From an uncultured Caryophanales bacterium (GTDB lineage Bacteria > Bacillota_I > Bacilli_A > RFN20 > CAG-826), in assembly GCA_946622925.1 (NCBI GenBank), contig CAMOQM010000016.1, forward strand, positions 1 through 12,332: 12,332 nucleotides of DNA. The letters are read 5' to 3'. Within the stretch, counting starts at the first letter, position 1; every line of letters begins with the position of its first letter. A program made the translations under genes and the position numbers. The notes beneath the pieces are model-generated. The model did no database searches. It was not told the DNA's origin and worked only from the letters and a program-made list of their open reading frames with translations. Shown here piece by piece: positions 1 through 7,110 of this stretch.

Positions 1-216
1 AGCAAGCTTCAAAGTATTCTTCAAATCGTTGGTACCGGCCCCATAGGGATGACCTTCTTCGTCATAAGGATCAACCCAGACGCGAAGGCGCATCAAATCC
101 ACGCCGTTATGGTCACGCATAAATACCCAAGGGTCAATTTCTTGGCCCTTATAGGTATATTTGGCTCCCGCGGCGTCGACTTCGAGTTGGCTAGAAGCGT
201 CGATGCCAAGGCGCAT
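1..216 (-). CDS. GH53 endo-beta-1,4-galactanase, second copy, no signal peptide (3' end cut by window)
   Basis: Only the first 72 residues are visible. They begin MRLGIDASSQLEV and carry the conserved start of the GH53 barrel: the G-I/V-D-x-SS strand, then LMRLRVWVDPYDEEGHPYG followed by AGTNDLKNTLKLA. This matches, position by position, the start of the catalytic domain of the full-length GH53 at 2293-4341 (FRLWNDPYDANGKPYGGGTNDL). GH53 enzymes hydrolyse beta-1,4-galactan of type I arabinogalactan. The catalytic glutamates lie beyond the window edge and cannot be checked. The barrel starts at residue 3, so there is no room for a signal peptide and the enzyme is predicted to be cytoplasmic. 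Its ATG shares one base with the TAA of the zinc-ribbon gene (TAATG), and an AAAGGAG site 7 bases upstream is coded inside that gene, which implies translational coupling. Family assignment is confident. Preference for short imported galacto-oligosaccharides is inference. Confidence 0.88.
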   Translation of the reverse strand, partial: MRLGIDASSQLEVDAAGAKYTYKGQEIDPWVFMRDHNGVDLMRLRVWVDPYDEEGHPYGAGTNDLKNTLKLA

Positions 217-476
217 TATAGTTCTCCTTTGGAATAAGGATGGTAAGTCGCAGGTTCATTATCCGCGCCTAAATCGGTGAGACGGTCGAGGATGTGACCG
301 TATTTTTCCTTGATGGTTTCATTCCATGCCAGGACTTTCTTCTCGTCGCCATGGAAACAGCAACGTAAGCAATAATATTCCTTCTTCTTGTCGTCATAGA
401 ACAAATCGATGTCTATGTCGCGCATGAAGCATTGGGGGCAACGGAAATTTAGTTTACCTTTTTTACCTTGAGCCAT
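216..476 (-). CDS. Small zinc-ribbon protein, function unknown
   Basis: This 86-residue protein has two CxxC knuckles, C13-P-Q-C16 and C36-L-R-C39, the second followed by C40 and H42. The spacing is typical of a four-cysteine zinc ribbon. The C-terminal half (about residues 43-86) is charged and has no recognisable domain. There is no signal peptide or membrane segment, so it should be cytoplasmic. The start is supported by AAAGGAG 10 bases upstream of the ATG, lying inside the last codons of the 610-residue gene; the two genes overlap by 28 bases in different frames. Downstream it overlaps the GH53 start by one base. Reading-frame integrity, a good ribosome site and the double overlap argue that it is a real gene. 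I do not recognise a family. It could be a nucleic-acid-binding regulator or a partner of the neighbouring protein; neither is shown by the sequence. Confidence 0.75.
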   Translation of the reverse strand: MAQGKKGKLNFRCPQCFMRDIDIDLFYDDKKKEYYCLRCCFHGDEKKVLAWNETIKEKYGHILDRLTDLGADNEPATYHPYSKGEL

Positions 477-2281
477 GTGGTGAACTCTCCTTTGGACGAC
501 ATTTTCTTCTTATTGGATAAACGGAACATCGGCGAGAAGGCGATACCTTCTTCGATGCGGCCATAGGCACCTTCTTCTTCGCAACCCGTTTCCAAGATGG
601 TGTTGATTTGCGGGGCGATGGCGCGGGCCACGGCCTTTTCCATTTCGAGGTTACGGCACTTATAGAGGTAATCGATACCTTCTTTCTTGTCCTTGTTTTC
701 GACTTCAAGGACGATGCCGGTCATATCCTCGCTATATTCGTCGATGCCATAGCATCCGACCAAATAATCTTCGATTTCGATTTCCCTACCGCCTAGATCA
801 GAGACGATCTCACGGGTGGTGACGATTTCACCTTTGCCCTTCTTGAAGAGATACTTCGAGACGATAGTTAAGGTGAAGTCGGAGAATTCGACGTCGCAAG
901 GATTGGTGGTGAGCAAGATATCCTCCCCTACCCTTTCAAACTTTGCGAAGGTCCTTTCCAAAGCTAGGTCGACTTCTTCTTTGCCATAACGGATTAAGCA
1001 GCTCTTTAAGGTGCCTTGTCCGGCATAATGGGTGAAGTAACCGGCCCTATAGTTGGCCTGGATGACATAAGGATAGGAGCAGTTATAGACGTTGCCGGTT
1101 CCAATACCGACGGGTAGGTCGAGTTTGGAAACATAAGGATTAAGATTGATCATGGCCCCACCTTGATTGAAGTCTAAGCAGATTCTCCAATAGGGGTCAT
1201 AGTACCAGAAGTATTGCTTATCGGAACCATAGAGGACGTCTTTCCATAAAGCGACTTCCGGTTCGTTATAATCGGGGTGACGCTTCCTATACCTATCGGC
1301 ATATTCGGACATCGTCATATCGATTAATTTGCCTTCCTTCTTTAGTTTGGCATAGTAATCTAAGCCATCCTCATAGGATTTTTTCAATAATTCGTAAGGC
1401 TGTTCCCAGCGTCCGGCCTTATTAAGCCAGCCCGGCCCGACGAACATCATGTTGTAGGCGTTGCCATGGTTATAATCGCCCTGCTTACGATACATATCGA
1501 CGAGGTTGAATAGATAAGGCAATTCGTTGTCTCTATAGATCATGCCGCGGAGGACGTTCTGGGGGTGAGTTCCGAAGTTAGAACCATTGCCATCGAAGCA
1601 CGCCATTAAGTCACGGCTAAGATGCGGGATGGCGACGATGCCGGAATCGTCTTCTTTGCTATCGGCGGGCAAACAAGAGTTGACCTTGGAAGGGATCCAA
1701 GGGGCCCAAGGTCCGCCATCGATGAAGGTGTACCAGGAGTTATTGGTGGTGTGGTAGCACTTAACCCCTTCTTCCCAGCAAGTGGCGACGGCGCATTTGA
1801 CCATCGGGTATTTCTTCTTGATGTAGTTGATGGTGTAGGCGTCCATATAGTAGGAGCCGGTGGATTCGGGATAGAATCCGAACTTCTCATAGAAGAGGCC
1901 AAAGCAATCGTCGACGATGGCTTGCTTGTCTTCTTTAGAGAACATCCAAATGCAGAAGTCTTTGGTTTTATATTTCTTGTAGAACTGTTCGCAGGGCAAA
2001 CCAAGCAAAGATAAACCAATTTCGTCGCCATATTTTTCATGGTGCTGCTTAGCAAGTTCCACGACGACGTCGGAGAATAGCGAGGCATAGGTCATCTCGA
2101 TGGTGGTCTTTAAGCCGCGCTTATGGGCTTGTTCCTGCTGATAGAGGAAGATGGAGAGAGATTCGTCTAGAAGCGCGGTGGACGCCACGTCATCGGCCTG
2201 CCCGGCTTGGGTGGTCTTTTGGGCGTATTCCGGCGCCATTTCCGGACGATGGATTAGAGTTAGGATAAATTCGTTTTTCAT
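449..2281 (-). CDS. Uncharacterised 610-residue cytoplasmic protein, possible deacetylase-like/GH57-like barrel plus C-terminal beta-rich domain
   Basis: I cannot name this protein. The N-terminal part (about residues 1-340) resembles in pattern the polysaccharide-deacetylase-like (beta/alpha) barrels: a first strand FILTLIHRPEM, then RGLKTTIEMTY (55-65) and YGDEIGLSLLG (84-94). In the metal-dependent members the last segment usually reads GLHLH; here both histidines are replaced by S and L, so the usual metal site looks absent. Residues about 345-610 appear beta-rich and contain an aromatic cluster QYFWYYDPYWRICLDF (356-371). Seven Trp fall between residues 112 and 196, consistent with carbohydrate binding. 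There is no signal peptide or membrane segment. From memory, uncharacterised gut-metagenome families such as DUF3863/DUF3864 are candidates, unverified. The ATG is preceded by AAAGGGG, which overlaps the stop of the upstream GH53 gene (TAAAGGGG, 11 bases between genes). The 3' end overlaps the zinc-ribbon gene. Its position between two GH53 genes suggests a role in galactan oligosaccharide processing, by inference. Confidence 0.8.
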   Translation of the reverse strand: MKNEFILTLIHRPEMAPEYAQKTTQAGQADDVASTALLDESLSIFLYQQEQAHKRGLKTTIEMTYASLFSDVVVELAKQHHEKYGDEIGLSLLGLPCEQFYKKYKTKDFCIWMFSKEDKQAIVDDCFGLFYEKFGFYPESTGSYYMDAYTINYIKKKYPMVKCAVATCWEEGVKCYHTTNNSWYTFIDGGPWAPWIPSKVNSCLPADSKEDDSGIVAIPHLSRDLMACFDGNGSNFGTHPQNVLRGMIYRDNELPYLFNLVDMYRKQGDYNHGNAYNMMFVGPGWLNKAGRWEQPYELLKKSYEDGLDYYAKLKKEGKLIDMTMSEYADRYRKRHPDYNEPEVALWKDVLYGSDKQYFWYYDPYWRICLDFNQGGAMINLNPYVSKLDLPVGIGTGNVYNCSYPYVIQANYRAGYFTHYAGQGTLKSCLIRYGKEEVDLALERTFAKFERVGEDILLTTNPCDVEFSDFTLTIVSKYLFKKGKGEIVTTREIVSDLGGREIEIEDYLVGCYGIDEYSEDMTGIVLEVENKDKKEGIDYLYKCRNLEMEKAVARAIAPQINTILETGCEEEGAYGRIEEGIAFSPMFRLSNKKKMSSKGEFTTWLKVKKVN

Positions 2282-2292
2282 TGATTGCCCCT

Positions 2293-4341
2293 TTATTCGT
2301 CGATAACGGCCGAGAAATAGAAGTCATCGGCATGGCCCCAAGCTTTGCCGGTGGCTTTGACGGTGAAGCCGATTCTTACTTCACAGGCTTCATCTAAAAC
2401 GATTTCAGAGCCATAAGAAATGTCATGGGCACCCGCGCCATAGCCTTTATGCTCGGTACGGATATCAACCGGGTGGACTTCATCACCGACTTTGTAATAG
2501 AGAGTCGAGGCGAGTACGGAAGATCCGGCATCATTATCGTAATAGCTGGAGAGCATGGAGAAGCCGAAGTCATAAGTTCCGGCTTCCACAGTTCCCAAAT
2601 CCTGATAGAGGTCGAATTCGAAATCAGAAGTGGAATACCAGTGAAGATATTGATTGCCGTTGCCGCCCATTTCGGATTTGGCTTCGATGTGAGCGTCTCC
2701 GATATCGGCCTTATAGGCTTTGGTAGTAACGATTTTCCAAGGATCGACAACCGCGGATTCGGTCTTGCAACCTTGTTTTTGGAAATCAGGATCCTGGATG
2801 TAGTTTTTAAGGGCGGTCACGTTGGCGGTCAAATCGTAGCTTCCGACTTTACCATGGACCACAAAGTGGCCAGGCTTATTAATCACGGCGATCTCTTCGT
2901 TATTCCAAACAACCTGGGCTTCGCGATAAGCGCCTAAATTCGTGACAACCCTTGCAGTGGAAGGCATCTTCCATTCTGGGTCAGAAAGGTTAGCCGTTAT
3001 GTCAATCTCTGATTTATATAGCTGTTGGTAGGCTTCTTCTGCCTGATGGTCGCCCGTGATTATGTGGCGATAAGTATAGGCACTAGGCAAGACATGGCCA
3101 TTATAATCAAACCAACCTTGGTTGGCCCAAGATGAATAGCAGTACTCGCCACCATATCTTTCATCCAAGTCGGCCTGAGTGATGGTATTGACCCAGTCTT
3201 TGCCGGTGTCGTTATAGTAGGCGCCTTCTTTCTTGATCCAGCCGGAAGAGAAATTAGGAAGCCAGGCCGGTTCCCAATAGAAGATGCCCGTACCTTTTTT
3301 GTTAGGAACCTTGGATAAAACGTTGACGATATCACCGACCACGGTGGCTTGGGCTTGAGTCGAAGTGGCATAGCCACCAGCCTCGCCTAAAGTCGCGGAA
3401 GAGAATTGGTTATTGCAGCCCCTATCTCCAGCGGGATCATCGGTGAATCCCCAGGATGTCTCCATGACCATGACTTCGGTACCAAAGGTAGTCGCCACGG
3501 AATCGAGGACCTTTTGGAGGTTATCTAAACTACCGTGCCAGAAAGGATAATAGGAGAAGCCTACGACATCTGGCAAAGCGTTATATTTCTGCAAACGTTC
3601 TAACCAAGTAAGAATTTGAGTGGCTTGGGTGGAGACGTTGGTATAGTGCACGATGGTTTTGGCTTGTGGGAAAACGGCTTTCGTCGCGTTGCGTCCGGAG
3701 GCTATGAAAGCAGAAATACGCTGATAATTATTGGCGCCGATGCCAGCAATACCCGGATTGATTTCGTTGCCCAATTGAACCGAGGAAACAGTTACGCCTG
3801 CATCTTTGAAGGCTTGCAACGATTTACGGGTAAATTCGGCAAGGGCTTCCGACTTTTCTTCAAATTCCATGGTTTTCCAAGCTTTTGGAGACCAATACTT
3901 TCCAGGGTCGACCCAAGAGTCGCTATAGTGGAAATCGATAAGGATTTGCATGCCGGCGGCTTGAGCGCGCTTAGCCAGCTCAATATCGGTTTTCAAATCA
4001 TTGGTTCCACCACCATACGGTTTGCCATTGGCGTCATATGGATCATTCCAAAGACGGAAACGGGCATAGTTAGCACCGCCGTCATTCAAAATCTTGAAGA
4101 CGTCTTTTTCAGTTCCATCTAGATCGTAGAACTTTCCGCCTCCGTTTTCGACTTCCTTTAAAGAGGAAACGTCAACACCCCAAGCAAAATCATCGGCAAG
4201 GGCGGTTTTGGGCTTATTGACCAAAAGCTTCCATTCTTGTGGCTCATAGGAGCGAGAGGAATAAGTCCAACTACTACCGCCGCAGGAAGACATGATGGGG
4301 AGGAGAAGGCCGGCAAGGCCGACTGCAATTATTTTCTTCAT
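2293..4341 (-). CDS. GH53 arabinogalactan endo-beta-1,4-galactanase, surface lipoprotein with Ig-like and probable CBM61 domains
   Basis: This 682-residue lipoprotein hydrolyses internal beta-1,4 bonds of galactan at the cell surface. The signal peptide ends in MSSC with the lipid-acceptor Cys at residue 20; Met at the -3 position is a slightly unusual lipobox. The GH53 barrel spans about residues 50-430. The acid/base is E193 in LGNEINPG and the nucleophile E294 in VMVMETSWG, with the family pattern ARFRLWNDPYD at 93-103 and GFSYYPFWHG at 261-270. Residues about 455-510 form a bacterial Ig-like domain (VVWNNEEIAVINKPG...VHGKV). Residues about 513-682 (ending AWGHADDFYFSAVIDE) resemble a galactan-binding CBM61, which commonly accompanies GH53; that call is moderate. 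Start: AAGGAAGG 7 bases before the ATG. The gene follows a strong terminator and opens the galactan block. Family genes of this kind are often called ganB/galA; I leave the symbol empty because the substrate set of this locus is mixed. Confidence 0.95.
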   Translation of the reverse strand: MKKIIAVGLAGLLLPIMSSCGGSSWTYSSRSYEPQEWKLLVNKPKTALADDFAWGVDVSSLKEVENGGGKFYDLDGTEKDVFKILNDGGANYARFRLWNDPYDANGKPYGGGTNDLKTDIELAKRAQAAGMQILIDFHYSDSWVDPGKYWSPKAWKTMEFEEKSEALAEFTRKSLQAFKDAGVTVSSVQLGNEINPGIAGIGANNYQRISAFIASGRNATKAVFPQAKTIVHYTNVSTQATQILTWLERLQKYNALPDVVGFSYYPFWHGSLDNLQKVLDSVATTFGTEVMVMETSWGFTDDPAGDRGCNNQFSSATLGEAGGYATSTQAQATVVGDIVNVLSKVPNKKGTGIFYWEPAWLPNFSSGWIKKEGAYYNDTGKDWVNTITQADLDERYGGEYCYSSWANQGWFDYNGHVLPSAYTYRHIITGDHQAEEAYQQLYKSEIDITANLSDPEWKMPSTARVVTNLGAYREAQVVWNNEEIAVINKPGHFVVHGKVGSYDLTANVTALKNYIQDPDFQKQGCKTESAVVDPWKIVTTKAYKADIGDAHIEAKSEMGGNGNQYLHWYSTSDFEFDLYQDLGTVEAGTYDFGFSMLSSYYDNDAGSSVLASTLYYKVGDEVHPVDIRTEHKGYGAGAHDISYGSEIVLDEACEVRIGFTVKATGKAWGHADDFYFSAVIDE

Positions 4342-4354
4342 AAGAAAACCTTCC

Positions 4355-4366
4355 TTAGGTACCTAA
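4355..4366. repeat. 12-bp perfect palindrome TTAGGTACCTAA before the GH53 gene
   Basis: TTAGGTACCTAA is its own reverse complement. It lies in the only non-hairpin part of the 73-bp gap, between the terminator of the pullulanase gene and the ribosome site of the galactanase gene. It could be a small operator for a dimeric regulator, but there is no recognisable promoter beside it and a 12-bp palindrome can occur by chance, so the functional reading is weak. Confidence 0.3.
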
Positions 4367-4400
4367 TTAAAACATAAACCCCCGTGGAATGCACGGGGGT
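4366..4400 (-). terminator. Intrinsic terminator after the pullulanase gene
   Basis: Read on the minus strand, ACCCCCGTG pairs perfectly with CACGGGGGT (9 bp, 5-base loop GCATTC/CATTC region) and is followed by TTTATGTTTTAATTA. It begins 14 bases after the TAG stop of the pullulanase gene. GC-rich stem plus T-rich tail is the standard intrinsic terminator layout. No clear promoter follows before the galactanase gene, so that block depends on readthrough or on a promoter I cannot recognise. Confidence 0.85.
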
Positions 4401-4414
4401 ATTCGCAACCGGAA

Positions 4415-7060
4415 CTATTTCGACGCAATAATCGTCTGGAACGGCTTCATTTCGGTGCTGCTAGAGAGTGTCGCGGCATCGACCGTAGCCAGGTAGAGAC
4501 TATAGCCCGAGAAATCCACCGGATTACCGCCACTATAGACTCCATTAGCGTGAGCGACACGGTAAGAGTGTCCATTTTCGCCCGGCAAATCATACCAAAC
4601 CAAGGAGTAATCCTCGCTATGGTTAACTTGGATACTCTGGGCTTGTTGCTGTTGCAAATGTAAGCCGGAGAAAGATTTTTTCAGCGAAATCAGCTTTTGA
4701 TAATCTGCAAATAAAGCCGGGTATTTGACTTTTAACGAATAATCTAGCTCATTCACGGCGTAAGATGATTGATAGGAGTTATGGTCACCACCTTTGGTGC
4801 GGAGGAACTCTTCACCGGCGAGCATGAACGCGGTGCCTTGGCTGGTCATTACCACGGATTGGGCAAGTTCTGCCATCTTCAAAGCCTCTTCGTCAGATAA
4901 TGAAGCTCCATGCGCGGCTTTCGCGCGATCGTACAAAGTGTAATTATCGTGGCAAGAAACATAAGAAACGGTCTTGTCTGGGTCATTGCTCCTAGAGAGT
5001 TGCCCTTTGATACCGGCCTGTAAAGGACCCCACTTAGCAGCCGAATTTCCGGTTTTGTAAGTGGCCCAGCCTTTATCGGTTGCCGCAGCGAGACCGCCGG
5101 CAATAAGGCCGTCACGAATTTGGTCGTTGAAACAACCGTATCCTTGGAATTTGCCTTGATTAGCGATGCTAGCTTGCTTAGAAGCCGCCAAAGGAGTGGT
5201 TCCACCCGTCCAAGGCTCGCCATAAATGACGATATTGGGGTTAATTGCCTTACAAGCGGTAGTTAGGGCAGCCATGGTGTCTAAATCATGAAGCGCCATT
5301 AAGTCAAAACGGAATCCGCCAAGTTTATACTCTTTGGCCCAGAAAGTGGCCGAGTCGATCATAAACTTAGCAAACATCGAATTGTTGCTCGCTGTTTCAT
5401 TTCCGCAACCAGATCCGTTAGTTAGACCTAGGGATGAATCATAACGGAAATAGTAATAAGGCATTAAAACATCGAAGTTCAATCCATTAACGGAATTGAC
5501 GTGGTTATAGACGACGTCCATGATGACGTTGATGCCGGACTCATTGAAGGCTTGTACCATTTCCTTGACCTCGGTGATGCGTCTAGCACCATTATAGGGA
5601 TCAGCGGAATAGACGCCTTCTGGAGCATTGTAGTTAAGCGGGTTGTAGCCCCAGTTGAACGAAGGATTAGTTTCATCGTTAGCCTGATCGAACATCGGGA
5701 GGATTTGAACGGCATTAACGCCTAGCTCCTCAATGTGGTCAAATCCAGTCTTGACGGTAACGCCATCTTTGGTATAAGTGGTACCTTTTTCGATGACACC
5801 GGGGTATTTCTTAGCATTTTCGGGAGTGCCGCCCCACGTAGAAGAAGAGCTGACGTCGGCAATATGAGTTTCGTAGACAACGAGTTCTTTCCTATCGTAT
5901 GGCTTTGGTGCGACCTCTTCCCAGCCTTCCGGATTAGTGGTCTCAAAATCAACTATCATGCCACGCAAGCCATTGATACCAACGCCCTTAGCGTAAGGAT
6001 CGACGACTTCTTTGTCAGTAACTTGATAATTGGTGACCGCATAGGTGTAATACTTGCCAGCTAGGTCTTCGGCGACCTCGGCACTCCAAACACCTTTCTC
6101 GCCCTTGGCCATGGCAACCGTCTTGATTGGGGTATCGCTACCAGGGTGATCGTCGGAGTTTAAGCTGGCTGGCGTACCGGTTTCATAGATCTTCAAAGAG
6201 ATGGATTTGGCAACAGGTGACCAAACCTTGAAAATTGATTTGGCACTGCTATAGGTAACGCCCAAATCGTTACCGTCATAATGATAGGCTTCCTTAAAAG
6301 CGCTAGTCCCATATAGGACGGTTGGACTAACGTTTTGATAAACAATATTATCGTTCTCGAAGGTGACTTTGAGCTGATATTGCTTGGTAATGTCGATATC
6401 TTCGTCCAAATCCAAACTTGCCGTGGTCACTCCTTCAAATGACTGTCCTTTGATAGATGTTTCACCATCCATTAATTCCAAACGGAAAATTTTGCCTTTG
6501 CCGGAAACCGCATTAACCTTGCGGAAAGAGCCAAATGAGCAAGAGGAAAGGAAGGCAACATTAGTTGGCTTTTCCTCGTAGATAGTCGCTACTTCCGTAT
6601 AAAGCCAGACTTCGTAATTGCCTTTTTCGTCGGCCGTTAAATTGTCAAGTTCAAGGAAGCGGTCTTCACCTACGTCTTTATTCCAGTCAGCATCCCTGAC
6701 GATGAGACCAATTTTGCCTCCGGCAGCAGAAGCGAAGAAAGTGGAAATCGGGGTTACCGAGATTCCGCCATAATCATCGGAATAGGTGAACTTATAATCA
6801 CTCCCGGCTTTTCCTTCGGCCCAGAGCCAAAGCCACCATTTGGCATAATCTCCATCATCACGGAAATAATGAATGATGACGGAATTCTCAACGGTTGCAG
6901 GATCATACGATGCCGCGGACGAAGAACTGCTGGAAGAGGTTTTAGAAGAGGATGATGGCATTGATGAGGCAGGCGATGAAGAAGAGGGCGCTGGGCTTCC
7001 GCAAGCAGAAAGCAAAAACATAGCGGAAAGGGGCAACACCCATGGGGTTTTTCTATGCAT
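4415..7060 (-). CDS. pulA: Type I pullulanase (GH13), surface lipoprotein
   Basis: This 881-residue lipoprotein debranches alpha-1,6 links of pullulan, glycogen or starch products outside the cell. The signal peptide ends LLSAC with Cys at residue 20, followed by a Ser-rich linker (21-51) that would lift the enzyme off the membrane. Residues about 60-160 look like a starch-binding CBM41 (IIHYFRDDGDY then WWLWLW at 75-80). Residues about 255-370 hold a CBM48-like N-terminal domain. The GH13 barrel carries the pullulanase signature NWGYNP (469-474; usual form YNWGYDP), DVVYNHV (515-521), GFRFDLMALHD with nucleophile D586, IYGEPWTGG with acid/base E615, and SCHDNYT with the third acid D705. A C-terminal beta domain follows. 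Residues about 160-250 form an extra, unassigned segment. The ATG has AAAGGAG 5 bases upstream, itself able to fold into a masking hairpin. Stop is TAG, unlike the TAA of its neighbours. The gene is flanked by hairpins on both sides and so forms its own expression unit. Confidence 0.96.
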   Translation of the reverse strand: MHRKTPWVLPLSAMFLLSACGSPAPSSSSPASSMPSSSSKTSSSSSSSAASYDPATVENSVIIHYFRDDGDYAKWWLWLWAEGKAGSDYKFTYSDDYGGISVTPISTFFASAAGGKIGLIVRDADWNKDVGEDRFLELDNLTADEKGNYEVWLYTEVATIYEEKPTNVAFLSSCSFGSFRKVNAVSGKGKIFRLELMDGETSIKGQSFEGVTTASLDLDEDIDITKQYQLKVTFENDNIVYQNVSPTVLYGTSAFKEAYHYDGNDLGVTYSSAKSIFKVWSPVAKSISLKIYETGTPASLNSDDHPGSDTPIKTVAMAKGEKGVWSAEVAEDLAGKYYTYAVTNYQVTDKEVVDPYAKGVGINGLRGMIVDFETTNPEGWEEVAPKPYDRKELVVYETHIADVSSSSTWGGTPENAKKYPGVIEKGTTYTKDGVTVKTGFDHIEELGVNAVQILPMFDQANDETNPSFNWGYNPLNYNAPEGVYSADPYNGARRITEVKEMVQAFNESGINVIMDVVYNHVNSVNGLNFDVLMPYYYFRYDSSLGLTNGSGCGNETASNNSMFAKFMIDSATFWAKEYKLGGFRFDLMALHDLDTMAALTTACKAINPNIVIYGEPWTGGTTPLAASKQASIANQGKFQGYGCFNDQIRDGLIAGGLAAATDKGWATYKTGNSAAKWGPLQAGIKGQLSRSNDPDKTVSYVSCHDNYTLYDRAKAAHGASLSDEEALKMAELAQSVVMTSQGTAFMLAGEEFLRTKGGDHNSYQSSYAVNELDYSLKVKYPALFADYQKLISLKKSFSGLHLQQQQAQSIQVNHSEDYSLVWYDLPGENGHSYRVAHANGVYSGGNPVDFSGYSLYLATVDAATLSSSTEMKPFQTIIASK

Positions 7061-7065
7061 ATGTA

Positions 7066-7084
7066 CTCCTTTATGGAAAAGGAG
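7066..7084 (-). promoter_or_regulatory. Ribosome-site-masking hairpin before pulA, overlapping the upstream terminator-like stem
   Basis: On the minus strand the sequence reads CTCCTTT-TCCAT-AAAGGAG: a perfect 7-bp stem with a 5-base loop in which the right arm is the complete ribosome binding site of the pullulanase gene. The left arm shares four bases (7081-7084) with the 3' arm of the preceding terminator-like stem, so the two structures cannot form together. The pairing is directly visible; a regulatory role is inference. Confidence 0.5.
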
Positions 7085-7103
7085 GCCGCAACAGGCGGCC
7101 CCC
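7077..7103 (-). terminator. Terminator-like hairpin between the 127-residue gene and pulA
   Basis: On the minus strand GGGGGCCGC pairs with GCGGCCTCC (9 bp including one G-U), loop CTGTT, followed by TTTTCC. It starts 7 bases after the TAA stop at 7111. The stem is very GC-rich, but the T tract is only four long, so it is probably a leaky terminator or an RNA-stabilising end, not a full stop. Readthrough seems needed because the pullulanase gene has no visible promoter of its own in the 50-bp gap. Confidence 0.65.
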
Positions 7104-7110
7104 TCTTTGA

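Noticed and set aside
1606..2088. 160-residue open frame on the minus strand inside the 610-residue gene, and similar long frames on both strands inside other genes (for example 7776-8378 plus strand, 3616-4122 plus strand)
   Set aside because: They are shadows of well-supported genes: no ribosome site of the local AAAGGAG type, low-complexity or basic composition, and full overlap with genes that have clear family motifs.
6900..7000. Tandem repeat or phase-variable tract in the Ser-rich region after the pullulanase signal peptide
   Set aside because: The serines are coded by mixed codons with no regular repeat unit; it reads as an ordinary lipoprotein linker.
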